A stretch of DNA of 64,000 nt from Salaquimonas pukyongi (GTDB lineage Bacteria; Pseudomonadota; Alphaproteobacteria; Rhizobiales; Rhizobiaceae). Position numbers and translations under genes: made by a program. The notes under the pieces were generated by a model that saw only the letters and a program-made list of their open reading frames with translations, was not told the origin of the DNA and searched no databases. The DNA lies in contig NZ_CP019044.1 of assembly GCF_001953055.1 (NCBI RefSeq), forward strand, positions 3,293,578 through 3,357,577. Reading direction: 5' to 3'. Shown here piece by piece: positions 17,724-26,911 of this stretch (within the stretch, counting starts at the first letter, position 1; every line of letters starts with the position of its first letter).

Positions 17724-17778
17724 CAGCCTAATTTAGGGTCCATGCGGCAATTGGAAAAGGAAAACTTTTGCCGCAACT

Positions 17779-19110
17779 CTATTGTGCGGATTTTGGCGAA
17801 GCCTGTTCGAAGTCGGCGCGGTTCCAAACCACTTCGACCGCTGCACCGCCTTTGGCCGGCTTGTTTCGGAAGGTGAGCATCGCGCCACTGCGTTCAAGCA
17901 GGGTTTTTGCAATAAACAGCCCCAGCCCCAGCCCGCCGCCGGTATCCATGTGGGAAGCGGAGTGGTGGGAGATGAACGGTTCGCCGATATGCTCCAATAC
18001 GGCAGGCGAAAATCCCTTTCCGTCATCCGAAATTGTGATGGCAACTTTCTGCTGGTTCCAGCTGGCGGAAAACGTCACACGGGTTTCTGCAAAGTCCACG
18101 GCGTTTTCCAGAAGATTGCCGAGACCGTAGATAATGGCCGCGTTGCGCCTTGCCACTGGCAGCGGCGGTTCGCCTTCCAGGCGGATATCGATTACCGCAT
18201 CTCCCAGCCGGTAGGGCGCAGCGACCTCTTCCAGCAGGACGCCAATGGAAAGCGTGGTGATATTTTCATCTTCCTCGGAAGAAAGGGTGGATATCTTTCG
18301 CAGGATTTCCCGGCAGCGGTCTGCCTGACTGTGCAACAATTCCATATCTTCCTTGAGACTGCTTCCCGTTTCCGCTTCACGCAGCATTTCCTTGGTCACC
18401 AGCGAGATGGTCGCCAGCGGCGTTCCCAGTTCGTGGGCCGCCGCCGCCGCCAGGCCGTCCAGGTTCGAGATGTGCTGTTCGCGCTGCAAAACCAGCTCGG
18501 TCGCCGCAAGGGCATCGGCAAGTTTGCGCGACTCGTCGGCCATCCGGAACATGTATACCGCAGTGAAGGCCATGGTAGACGCAATGGCCACCCATATGCC
18601 GGCCTTGATCTCCAGTGGCAGGACAATTCCACCAGGCTCGAACCATGGCAGCGGCTGGTGAAAGAAAACCAGCAAGCTTGTTGCAGCAAGTGCCAAAACA
18701 AACAGTAGCGCTGTATACTTCGCGCGTTGTGTCGCAGCCGAAACGATAACGGGCACCACCAGCAGGATTGAAAACGGATTCTGAATGCCTCCGGTCAGAT
18801 ACAACAGCGAAGCAAGCTGCAAAATGTCATAGGCGAGCAGTCCCATGACCGCTGGCCCGCGCCAGCGCACATTGCCCGGATAGCGAACCCGCAGGAACAG
18901 GTTGAGCCAGGCAGACATGGCGATCACCAGCAGGCACGGTAACAGCAGCATGTCGAAGCCCATCACGAAATGGATGAACAGCACGGCAACGGTCTGACCA
19001 ACGATGGCAAGCCAGCGGATACGAATGGTCGTGTTCAGGCGAACGGCCAGGCTGTCGCCATTGCCGGGCGAGGTACTGGTTTCCGTCAGCATTCTATTTC
19101 GTTGCAACAT
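17779..19110 (-). CDS. actS: ActS/RegB/PrrB-type redox sensor kinase
   Basis: A 443-residue membrane kinase with about six transmembrane helices in residues 30-190. The quinone-sensing motif GGIQNPF is at 107-113. The H-box AAAAHELGTPLATIS carries His226, and Cys266 in SQADRCREIL corresponds to the redox-active Cys of RegB. The ATPase lobe ends with GGGLGLGLFIAK. It partners ActR immediately downstream. The ATG at 19110 was chosen, with an alternative ATG at 19092. The open frame extends further upstream, but that stretch is Arg/Cys rich and overlaps hrpB. Confidence 0.95.
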   Translation of the reverse strand: MLQRNRMLTETSTSPGNGDSLAVRLNTTIRIRWLAIVGQTVAVLFIHFVMGFDMLLLPCLLVIAMSAWLNLFLRVRYPGNVRWRGPAVMGLLAYDILQLASLLYLTGGIQNPFSILLVVPVIVSAATQRAKYTALLFVLALAATSLLVFFHQPLPWFEPGGIVLPLEIKAGIWVAIASTMAFTAVYMFRMADESRKLADALAATELVLQREQHISNLDGLAAAAAHELGTPLATISLVTKEMLREAETGSSLKEDMELLHSQADRCREILRKISTLSSEEDENITTLSIGVLLEEVAAPYRLGDAVIDIRLEGEPPLPVARRNAAIIYGLGNLLENAVDFAETRVTFSASWNQQKVAITISDDGKGFSPAVLEHIGEPFISHHSASHMDTGGGLGLGLFIAKTLLERSGAMLTFRNKPAKGGAAVEVVWNRADFEQASPKSAQ

Positions 19111-19144
19111 GGCGCTCTGTATGTGCCGGGAAACCGGTCCCGTG

Positions 19145-21652
19145 TTACCGTGGTTTCGTTCTGACCGTCGCCTGCGCAGTTGCCGGATCTTCCGGCCAGT
19201 AGTGCTTGGGATAGCGCCCGCGCATTTCCTTCCGCACGTCCTGCCAGCTGCCCGCCCAGAAACCCGGCAGATCGGTGGTGGTCTGGACCGGGCGCATGGC
19301 CGGCGACAGCAGTTCGAGCGTAACCGGTAGCGGTTGCGGCAGCAATCGGCTTGCAATTGCCGGATGCCGGGTGAGGCCATAAAGCTCCTGTACCCTTGCC
19401 CGAAGCACCACCTTTCCGCCACCCTCATAGTCAAGGCGCTGTTGGCGGCCGGTCGGTAGGGGCCAGTTTTCAGGGGCGATCTGCAAAAGACAGGTCATGG
19501 CATCGTGCCCTGAATAAAGATACAGGCCATCGGTGATCTTGCCTGCCTTGATGTCCGAAGGGCTCTTCGCCCCGGACAACAGCGGCAAAAGCCAGTCTTC
19601 CATGCTTTCCTGAAGCGATGCTTCATCAACGGGAGGAAATTTTTCTGGCAGATGATGACGGGCAAACGCCATTCGCGCAAGCAGCGCGGGCACCGCGCCT
19701 TCGCGAAAAGCTGGCAGGGCGGAAAAAAGCCCCTCCTTCCGGATCAGGCCGGCAATGGCTTCTTCCAGCCGGTCACCGGCTTTCAGGGGAACGGTTCGGG
19801 AAGAAAGCTCGAGGCGATCCAGTTGCTCAACCATACGCGCCCGAAAAGTGCCGCTGGCCTGGTCAAGTTCGATCACCCGGTTCTGTTTGATGCGCGCTTC
19901 GTGGAGGGCTCTGATTTCGGTGGGCTCGATGGCCACAGCACGCAACACGCGTGCTGAAGCCGCTGTCCCCTGAAGGTCTGCCACCACGATGTGTTTTTCC
20001 TGCGACAGAGGATCGGCTGCATCAAGGCGTGCACGCCTGCCATTGGCAAGACGAAACGATATCGAACCATCTGCGCTCTGGCCCATATTGGCGGCAATGC
20101 GGTCGGGATAGGCGAGGGAAAGCAGTCCGCCGACAGTTGTATCGTTCGGCAACTTGACGGCCGGTCTTCCCTCATGGGCTATCGCTTTATCCGCCAATCT
20201 CCGCGCTGCTGACTTGATGCGTTTTGCGTACGGCCCTTTATCATTCCGCAACCGGTTCAAGCTGTTCTCAAGATCGGTACCTTTGCCACCAAGGCTCGGC
20301 TCTTCGATCAGCAGGGCTGAAAGTGCGGCAAGCTGGAGAAGAGCGGAAGAGGTCGCAGACAATACCATATTGGCAAGCCGCGGTCTTGCGGGCAGCTCAC
20401 GCATTGCGCGGCCCTTCGCGGTGATAATGCCGTTTTTGTCCAGCGCGCCCAATTGCTGCAATGCGGTCAGCGACGCCTGCCAGATGGCAGCAGGCGGCGG
20501 ATCAAGCCATTTCAACGTCAGGGGATCGGTTACCCCCCAATCGGCCAGATCGAGCACCAGATTTGAGAGATCGCTCTCCAGTATTTCCGGCCGCTCGAAT
20601 TCGGCAAGGGAAGCAGTCTGGCTTTCATGCCATAATCGGATGGCCCTTCCCGGAGCAGTCCTGCCCGCTCTGCCGGCGCGCTGTGTCACAGAGGCAAGCG
20701 ATGCGCGCACCGTTTCGAGCCGAGAAACCCCGGCAGCAGCATCATAGCGCGATACCCGGGCAAGGCCGCAATCGATGACAGTGGTAACGCCTTCGATGGT
20801 AAGGGAGGTTTCGGCAATCGATGTCGCCAGGACGATTTTCCGCCTGCCTGGCTTCGGCGCCGCGATGGCGGCAAACTGATCTTTGGGATCAAGCGCACCA
20901 TAGAGCAGGTGAATGTCGACATCATCCGGCAAATTGACCGGTTGCAGCAACCGGTCATGCACGCGGTGAATCTCCCGCTGGCCCGGCAGAAAGCAAAGCA
21001 GGCTGCCGGCATCCTCCTGCAGGGTCTTGCGGATCGCCGAGGCCATGGCCTGGTCAAGGTGTTCGTCGGCCTGGCGGGTTCGGTAGGAAATCTCCACCGG
21101 AAAGGACCGGCCGGCACTTTCGATGACCTTCGCACCGTCAAGCAGTTCAGCCACCCGTGCGCCATCCAGCGTTGCGGACATGGGAACAAGGCGCAGATCC
21201 GGCCGCAGCGCTTTCTGGCTGTCCAAAGCCAGGGCCAGGCCGAGATCGTTATCGAGACTGCGTTCGTGAAATTCGTCGAACAGCACGGCGCCAATGCCTG
21301 CAAGTTCCGGATCGGCGACGATCATGCGGGTAAAAATGCCCGATGTGACAAATTCGATCCTCGTCTGCGGGGAAACCTTCGTTTCGTGCCGGACACGATA
21401 CCCCACACGCCTGCCAACGGGCTCACCCAGCAGGGAGGCGACATGAATGGCGGCAGACCGGGCGGCCAATCGTCTCGGTTCCAGCACAAGAATTCTGCCA
21501 TCGCGAAGCCAGTTGCAGGAAAGCAGGGCCGGCGGGACGCGGGTCGTCTTGCCTGCACCCGGCGCTGCCACCAATACGGCGCATGAAGCGTGTTCAAGCA
21601 CGTTGAGCAAATCCGGCAGTACATCATCGATCGGCAGTCTGCCGGCATTCAT
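19145..21652 (-). CDS. hrpB: ATP-dependent helicase HrpB
   Basis: An 835-residue DExH-box helicase. Walker A is PGAGKTTRVP at 31-40, motif II is DEFHERS, motif III SAT, and motif VI QRAGRAGR. A C-terminal HrpB extension ends with FWAGSWQDVRKEMRGRYPKH. The family is close to the RNA helicases DEAH/HrpA, but HrpB function in bacteria is poorly defined and probably concerns RNA processing. It lies between ynjD (26-base gap) and actS (34-base gap) on the same strand, so transcription may be continuous. Confidence 0.95.
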   Translation of the reverse strand: MNAGRLPIDDVLPDLLNVLEHASCAVLVAAPGAGKTTRVPPALLSCNWLRDGRILVLEPRRLAARSAAIHVASLLGEPVGRRVGYRVRHETKVSPQTRIEFVTSGIFTRMIVADPELAGIGAVLFDEFHERSLDNDLGLALALDSQKALRPDLRLVPMSATLDGARVAELLDGAKVIESAGRSFPVEISYRTRQADEHLDQAMASAIRKTLQEDAGSLLCFLPGQREIHRVHDRLLQPVNLPDDVDIHLLYGALDPKDQFAAIAAPKPGRRKIVLATSIAETSLTIEGVTTVIDCGLARVSRYDAAAGVSRLETVRASLASVTQRAGRAGRTAPGRAIRLWHESQTASLAEFERPEILESDLSNLVLDLADWGVTDPLTLKWLDPPPAAIWQASLTALQQLGALDKNGIITAKGRAMRELPARPRLANMVLSATSSALLQLAALSALLIEEPSLGGKGTDLENSLNRLRNDKGPYAKRIKSAARRLADKAIAHEGRPAVKLPNDTTVGGLLSLAYPDRIAANMGQSADGSISFRLANGRRARLDAADPLSQEKHIVVADLQGTAASARVLRAVAIEPTEIRALHEARIKQNRVIELDQASGTFRARMVEQLDRLELSSRTVPLKAGDRLEEAIAGLIRKEGLFSALPAFREGAVPALLARMAFARHHLPEKFPPVDEASLQESMEDWLLPLLSGAKSPSDIKAGKITDGLYLYSGHDAMTCLLQIAPENWPLPTGRQQRLDYEGGGKVVLRARVQELYGLTRHPAIASRLLPQPLPVTLELLSPAMRPVQTTTDLPGFWAGSWQDVRKEMRGRYPKHYWPEDPATAQATVRTKPR

Positions 21653-21678
21653 TGTGTAGCCGCCTGTGAGTACATGGC

Positions 21679-22350
21679 TTACCCTGTCAGCTCGATGACC
21701 CTGCCGCCTGCCGCCGCCGCATCGGCGGGGTCGTGGGTTACCAGCAATACCGGTAACCGGCGGCTTCGGGCTTCGGCGAAGACGAAATCCCGGATTTGCT
21801 GGCGCAGGTCCGAATCAAGTTTCGAAAACGGCTCATCCAGCAGCAGTGCCGATGGTTGTGCAAGCAGCACCCGCATCAGCGCCACGCGTGACTGCTGACC
21901 ACCGGAAAGGGTTGCCGGGTCCCGGTCGGCCATGCCCGCAAGGCCGGCTTCTTCCAGTGCCGCATCAATGCGGTCCCTGCGCGCGCTGGAATCCAGTGCC
22001 GGATCATGGGGCAGGGCAAAGGAAAGATTGCCGCCAACGCTCATATGCGGAAACAGCAAGGCATCCTGAAACAGCAATCCCACCCTGCGGTTTTCCGCGG
22101 GCATGCTTGTGATGTCATTGCCGCCGAGCGTCACGCCCCCCGCCGCTGTAAAAGCCGGGTCGAGAAAACCGGCGACATAGGCAAGCAGGCTGGATTTCCC
22201 GCAGCCTGATGGCCCCATCACCGTCAGCACTTCGCCAGGTTCGATACAGCCATCAAGATCGATCAGGCGGCGTCCGGCAAGTTCGATCTTCACGGCGTGA
22301 AAACACAGGGAACTGGCGGCAGCCGCGTTACGCTTTGTTTCAACGGTCAT
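21679..22350 (-). CDS. ynjD: ABC transporter ATP-binding protein YnjD-like
   Basis: A 223-residue ABC ATPase. Walker A GPSGCGKS is at 46-53, the signature is LSGGQQSRVAL, and Walker B is LLLDEPFSKLD. It is third gene of a YnjB-YnjC-YnjD type importer. The start overlaps the permease stop by 4 bases. YnjBCD is related to Fe3+, thiamine and phosphonate importers. Its substrate is not established, and no riboswitch or pathway gene adjoins it here. Confidence 0.9.
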   Translation of the reverse strand: MTVETKRNAAAASSLCFHAVKIELAGRRLIDLDGCIEPGEVLTVMGPSGCGKSSLLAYVAGFLDPAFTAAGGVTLGGNDITSMPAENRRVGLLFQDALLFPHMSVGGNLSFALPHDPALDSSARRDRIDAALEEAGLAGMADRDPATLSGGQQSRVALMRVLLAQPSALLLDEPFSKLDSDLRQQIRDFVFAEARSRRLPVLLVTHDPADAAAAGGRVIELTG

Positions 22351-24026
22351 CCGGTTTTCATGCCCTTGCGCCTTGCGAAGAGCAAGGCCGGTACAAGGGT
22401 AGCCACCAGAAAACCGGCGAAAGGAAGCGCCATCTGCAGGAAGGCATAGACCCCGATCACCCTGCGGTCACCACCTGCGGCAAGTCCGACGGCTTCTGTC
22501 GTCAGGGTCGGCCAGCGCCCCGCGCCAACGAGCAAAGTGGGTAGGTATTGGCCGATGGAAACGGCAAAACCGATCGCGGCCGCCGCAAGGATGGCCCGCA
22601 GCATCATCGGCATGCGGATACGCCAGAAGATGCGGTTGGCCGTCGCCCCAAGCGAGGTGGCAATCTGTCCGTAGCGCCCGTCCAGCGCACGCCACGGGTC
22701 TGACAGGGATAAAAAAACATAGGGCAGGACAAAGACAATGTGGACCATGACCACTGCCCAGAACCAGCCATTGAGGCCCACCGCCAGAAACAGCATCTGC
22801 AGGCCGAAGAGAAATGCAGGTTGCGGCACCAGCAAGGGCAGATAAACGATTCCAAGTGCTCTAGTGCCGCCGCTGCGGCCAAGCCGTGTTTCGCGCTCCA
22901 GGCAAGCCAGGGTCAGGCAAACAGCAGCAAGGGTGGCGATGAAGGCAATGTTGACGGTTATTGAAAGCGGCACGCCGACTGCCTGAAGGTGACGCGACCA
23001 TGTTTTCATGCTCCAGGATGCAGGCAGGGCATCGGGAAATGCCCAGTAGCCGGCAAACGACCACAGGGCAAGCGCACCGAGGCCAGCGAACACCAGTCCT
23101 GCCGCAAGACTCATGGCTGTGCCGGCAGCGATCCGGGCCGTCCGGTCGCGCCGCCAGCGCCGGCCCGACGCAGAAAATCGCGCTGCAATGGCGCTGCCAA
23201 TGCGTTCAAGCATGAGCCAGATCAACAAGGCGGCAGCGGTTAGCAGAAACTGCAACACGGCACCGGCAGATGCCATGAAGCGGCGGGTCAGATCCGGATC
23301 GTTCATCCAGTCGACCAGGCGCACGGCCAGCGGTGCGGGGTTGGTCGGCCCCAGGATAAGCGCTACATCCACCACCGAACTCGCATAGGCGATCACTGCA
23401 AAAACGGCGAGGCGAATCTGGCGGTAGAGCGGCGGGCCAAGCACCAGCAGAAAGCCCGCCATGCGGCCATATCCCAGGCCGGTGGCGATCTTCTGATGAG
23501 CATCGGGCTTTACCTGGGGCAGGGCCGCCAGCAAAACCAGAAAAAGGAACGGGACCTCCTTGATCACCAATCCGGCCATCATGGCAAAACCCCAGGGGTC
23601 GTTGAGAATCTGAACATCCGGCGGACGGGTGAGCCCGGTAAGTTCCGGCGAGATCAAACGCATCAGCCAGCCTGACGGTGCGATCATGAAGGCAAAGCCG
23701 AAGGCTGCAGCGGCATGGGGAATGGAAAGGAGTGGCGAAACCAGATGCTGCACCCGGGCAAAAAACCGCGTATTCGACCATGCTGCAAAGAACGCCATGA
23801 CAAGGCAAAGCGATATGAGCGTGGTTATCAGACCTGCCGACAGGCTGATCCAGGCCGAACGCCAAAGCCCCGGCTGGGCAAAAAGGGAAGAAAAATGTTC
23901 GGTGGTGAATTGATGTCCGCCAAGGGCAGGAAAAATGCCAATTGCCGGCAGCAAGGTTGCCAGTATTCCGCACAGTATCGGGCCAGCAAGCATGAAAATG
24001 GCAAGATGCGGAGCATATCGCAGCAT
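22347..24026 (-). CDS. ynjC: ABC transporter permease YnjC-like, two-domain fusion
   Basis: A 559-residue inner-membrane protein with about 12 hydrophobic segments, arranged as two successive binding-protein-dependent permease modules, as in YnjC and the FbpB/ThiP-like permeases. One polypeptide therefore supplies both membrane halves of the importer. The ATG at 24026 (MLRYAPHLAIFML) opens the first membrane segment. Upstream in-frame sequence reaches into the ynjB gene and is Arg/Cys rich, so it is unlikely to be coding. A 70-base gap to ynjB carries a hairpin. Confidence 0.9.
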   Translation of the reverse strand: MLRYAPHLAIFMLAGPILCGILATLLPAIGIFPALGGHQFTTEHFSSLFAQPGLWRSAWISLSAGLITTLISLCLVMAFFAAWSNTRFFARVQHLVSPLLSIPHAAAAFGFAFMIAPSGWLMRLISPELTGLTRPPDVQILNDPWGFAMMAGLVIKEVPFLFLVLLAALPQVKPDAHQKIATGLGYGRMAGFLLVLGPPLYRQIRLAVFAVIAYASSVVDVALILGPTNPAPLAVRLVDWMNDPDLTRRFMASAGAVLQFLLTAAALLIWLMLERIGSAIAARFSASGRRWRRDRTARIAAGTAMSLAAGLVFAGLGALALWSFAGYWAFPDALPASWSMKTWSRHLQAVGVPLSITVNIAFIATLAAVCLTLACLERETRLGRSGGTRALGIVYLPLLVPQPAFLFGLQMLFLAVGLNGWFWAVVMVHIVFVLPYVFLSLSDPWRALDGRYGQIATSLGATANRIFWRIRMPMMLRAILAAAAIGFAVSIGQYLPTLLVGAGRWPTLTTEAVGLAAGGDRRVIGVYAFLQMALPFAGFLVATLVPALLFARRKGMKTG

Positions 24027-24049
24027 CAGCTGGAGCCCGATGCGTTGTA

Positions 24050-24094
24050 GGGCCGGTAAGCGGACACAGCGGCGGCGGGTATTGCAGCCGGCCC
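24050..24094 (-). promoter_or_regulatory. Intercistronic hairpin between ynjB and ynjC
   Basis: GGGCCGG at 24050-24056 and CCGGCCC at 24088-24094 are perfect 7-base arms around 31 bases, placed in the gap between the binding-protein gene and the permease gene. No T run follows. It may stabilise ynjB mRNA or cause partial polarity. The function is inferred only from position. Confidence 0.35.
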
Positions 24095-24096
24095 GA

Positions 24097-25305
24097 TCAG
24101 TTGGCCACCCCGTAGCGGCGCATCCATTCCTTCTCCAGCTCCTCCATCCAGGAAGCATGCGGCTCGTTAAGCGTCGGCCCGAGTTCCGATGGCTTTAGCG
24201 TGGCAATACCCAGATCGAGCTCGTCGAATTGCAGGCGGTAGGTTTCCGGCAGGCTGCTGATATCCAGCACGGTAGGATCGCCCCAAACGGCGGGGTCTTG
24301 CTTGCGTGCCTGGGCTTCCGGTGAAATCAGGAAATTGGCAAAGACGAGCGCGCCTTCCTTTGCTGCCGCATTGTAGGGAATGGTGACGAAGTGCGTGTTG
24401 CCGAGCGTTCCGCCGGAAAAAACGAAGGAGCGCACGCTGTCTGGCAGTTCATTGTTTGCAATGGCGTTGGAGGCTTCCGCCGGTGAAAAGGCGAAAGCGA
24501 TGTCAATTTCATTGTCGGCAAGAAGTTGGCGGAGCGCTTCCTTGTTCTTTGGAAAGGTCCTGCCGCTGCGCCACAAGTTGGGGTGCATGCGGTCCAGTGC
24601 GGCGAACAGTGGTTCCACGGTCGTCTCGTAGTTTTCCGGATCAACCGGTTTCAGCAGCGCCGAAGGGTCGGCAACGCTCTCCGTCAGCGCCTGTTTCAGG
24701 AAAGAAGAGCCAACAAAGTCCGGCGGCGCGGGGTAGGTAAAACGCCCCGGGTTCTTTTCCGTCCAGGACACCAGTTCGGCAAACGAATCCGGCATCTGAA
24801 GGCCGCGTGCCGTGTCGTGGAAAAACACCATCTTGGCCATTCCCCAGGGCGATTCCAGACCGTCGGTGGGTTCAGTGAAGTCGGTCAGGATGGTAGGCTT
24901 GTTCTTCCAGTCGACATACTGCCAGTTGGGCAGTTTCTGAGCCCAGCCAGTTTCAAGCAACAGGCCCTGCTTCTTCATGTTGACGAAGTTTTCGCCATTG
25001 ATCCAGATGAGATCGATGTCGCCATTTTCATCCACACCAGCGGCCTTGGCGGCAACAACGGCGGAAACGGCATTGGCGGTGTCGTCGAGTTTGGTGTGCA
25101 CGACAGTCACCCCGTAACGCTCTTTCACCGCATCGCCGGCCCAGCGGATGTATTCGTTGATGTTCTGCGCGCCACCCCAGGCATTGAAATAGACGGTCTG
25201 GCCGCGCGCCGCCTCTTCTATGCCTTTCCAATTATCCAGATCGAGCGCTTTTGCGCCGGTGGCCGTCATTGCCAGCATAACAATAGCTGTCAGAAGCTTT
25301 TTCAT
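24097..25305 (-). CDS. ynjB: ABC transporter substrate-binding protein YnjB-like
   Basis: A 402-residue periplasmic solute-binding protein. The Sec signal peptide MKKLLTAIVMLAMTATGAKA is cleaved before LDLDNW. Conserved YnjB features follow: ARGQTVYFNAWGGAQNINEY, VHTKLDDTANAVS and DIDLIWINGENF. It is the first gene of the ynjBCD operon and shares a gap of about 97 bases with acuI downstream on the same strand. The ligand is unknown; the fold is that of the Fe3+/polyamine-type binding proteins. Confidence 0.9.
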   Translation of the reverse strand: MKKLLTAIVMLAMTATGAKALDLDNWKGIEEAARGQTVYFNAWGGAQNINEYIRWAGDAVKERYGVTVVHTKLDDTANAVSAVVAAKAAGVDENGDIDLIWINGENFVNMKKQGLLLETGWAQKLPNWQYVDWKNKPTILTDFTEPTDGLESPWGMAKMVFFHDTARGLQMPDSFAELVSWTEKNPGRFTYPAPPDFVGSSFLKQALTESVADPSALLKPVDPENYETTVEPLFAALDRMHPNLWRSGRTFPKNKEALRQLLADNEIDIAFAFSPAEASNAIANNELPDSVRSFVFSGGTLGNTHFVTIPYNAAAKEGALVFANFLISPEAQARKQDPAVWGDPTVLDISSLPETYRLQFDELDLGIATLKPSELGPTLNEPHASWMEELEKEWMRRYGVAN

Positions 25306-25402
25306 CCGAGCAATCCCCTTTTGCGGACGCGTTTACCGGTTTCTAGCGACCGGTGCGCCAGGCGGCAAAACACGGTAGCGTGAACGGGTTCACCGGCTTC
25401 GG

Positions 25403-26398
25403 TCAGCGCTCCATATCCACGGCCACACGCCCGCGCACCTTGCCATCGACGATATCCTGGGCCGTGGAAATGATGTCGTCAAATCCTATGACCGAGGTAA
25501 TATCCTCCAGCTTGCCCATGTTGAGATCCTGTGTGATCCGTTCCCACGCCTCGATGCGCCGTTCCTTCGGCTGCATGACAGAGTCGACGCCAAGCAGCGC
25601 TACATTGCGCAGGATAAACGGCATAACGGTTGCCGGCAGGTCAAAGCCCTGGGCAAGGCCGCATGCCGCCACTGCGCCGCCATAGCTTGTCTGGGCAAGC
25701 ACATTTGCAAGGGTGTGGCTTCCCACCGCATCAACGCCGCCGACCCAGCGCTCCTTGCCAAGCGGCTTGCCCGGTTCGGAAAGCTCCTTTCGGTCGATGA
25801 TCTCGGCTGCTCCAAGATTTGTCAGGAAATCGGCCTCTTCGGGCCGGCCCGTCGAAGCGATAACATGGTAGCCAAGCTTGGCAAGAATGGTGATGGCAAC
25901 GGAACCGACGCCGCCATTGGCACCAGTGACCACGACGGGGCCGGATTCCGGTTTAATGCCGCGTTCCTCCAGTGCCATGACGCAAAGCATAGCGGTATAG
26001 CCTGCCGTGCCGACTCCCATGGCCTGGAGCGGGCTCAACTGCTTGGGAAGGGGAATGAGCCAGTTGGCGGAAAGACGGGCAAGTCCCGCATAGGCCCCCC
26101 AGTGGGTTTCGCCAACGCCGAAACCGTTGAGCAGTACCTTGTCACCCGTCTTGAAGGCGGAATTTTCGGAATTGACCACCGTTCCGACGAGGTCGATGCC
26201 GGGCACCATTGGCCAGTGACGGACGACGGGGCTCTTGCCGGTTATCGCCAAACCATCCTTGTAATTGACGGTGGTTGCCTCAACTCGGACCGTGACGTCT
26301 CCTTCCATCAGGTCCTCTTCGTTGAGTTCAACGACATCGACGCTTTGTTTCTTCTCGTCATCACGGGAAACAAGAATGGCCCGAAAGCTCGCGCTCAT
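25403..26398 (-). CDS. acuI: AcuI-type acrylyl-CoA reductase / YhdH family quinone oxidoreductase
   Basis: A 331-residue zinc-independent medium-chain reductase. An N-terminal GroES-like part contains VNYKDGLAITGKSPVVRHWPMVPGIDLVG (split here by function as substrate lip and core). The Rossmann motif TGANGGVGSVA lies near residue 155. AcuI uses NADPH to reduce acryloyl-CoA to propionyl-CoA. It detoxifies acrylate from DMSP in marine bacteria and acts in 3-hydroxypropionate metabolism. The family is also present in non-marine bacteria as YhdH. It is 6 bases downstream of lspA, so part of the same leftward unit, though functionally unrelated. Confidence 0.88.
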   Translation of the reverse strand: MSASFRAILVSRDDEKKQSVDVVELNEEDLMEGDVTVRVEATTVNYKDGLAITGKSPVVRHWPMVPGIDLVGTVVNSENSAFKTGDKVLLNGFGVGETHWGAYAGLARLSANWLIPLPKQLSPLQAMGVGTAGYTAMLCVMALEERGIKPESGPVVVTGANGGVGSVAITILAKLGYHVIASTGRPEEADFLTNLGAAEIIDRKELSEPGKPLGKERWVGGVDAVGSHTLANVLAQTSYGGAVAACGLAQGFDLPATVMPFILRNVALLGVDSVMQPKERRIEAWERITQDLNMGKLEDITSVIGFDDIISTAQDIVDGKVRGRVAVDMER

Positions 26399-26404
26399 CG
26401 CCGG

Positions 26405-26911
26405 TTACTCCTTTTTCGGTTTCTCTTTTTCCGATTGCCGTGCAGAGGTTTGCAGCGACCACAGCACCTCGTCCAGAAAGATTGCCACTGCCCCGGCGGT
26501 AATGAAGGCATCAGCCAGATTGAAAACCGCAAATGACCAGTTGCCCCAGTGGAACAGGATATAATCAACCACATGCCCCAGAAATACACGATCGACCAGG
26601 TTTCCGATGGCGCCACCCGTCACGCAGGCAAATCCGATCTGGGCCAGCCAGCGGCTGCGCGGCGTGCGTTTCCACAGCCAGAAGATGAACAGCAGTATCC
26701 CGACCACCATGGCCGCCAGGATACGCTCGTCCAGAAAGGTCAGAAAGGAAAAGGCGATGCCTTCGTTCCAGGTGCGGAACCAGGAAAGGAACGGCAGGAC
26801 AGGAACCGGTTCTTGAAAGGGAAGCGACGTTTCCACCTTGTTTTTGACGGCAAGATCAAGCGCGACAATGGCGGCGGCCAGCAATACGGCAGAACGTCGG
26901 CGTATCTTCAT
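26405..26911 (-). CDS. lspA: Lipoprotein signal peptidase (signal peptidase II)
   Basis: A 168-residue inner-membrane aspartic protease with four membrane helices. It cleaves prolipoprotein signal peptides after lipidation. The catalytic Asp pair sits in GNLVDR and FNLADA, and the N-terminal DLAVKN and TWNEGIAF segments are family features. The start overlaps the TrmH-family methyltransferase gene stop by 4 bases. Confidence 0.95.
   Translation of the reverse strand: MKIRRRSAVLLAAAIVALDLAVKNKVETSLPFQEPVPVLPFLSWFRTWNEGIAFSFLTFLDERILAAMVVGILLFIFWLWKRTPRSRWLAQIGFACVTGGAIGNLVDRVFLGHVVDYILFHWGNWSFAVFNLADAFITAGAVAIFLDEVLWSLQTSARQSEKEKPKKE

Noticed and set aside
25335..25354. Two ACCGGT copies before ynjB
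   Set aside because: ACCGGT is self-complementary and frequent at this base composition; no supporting promoter or terminator features.
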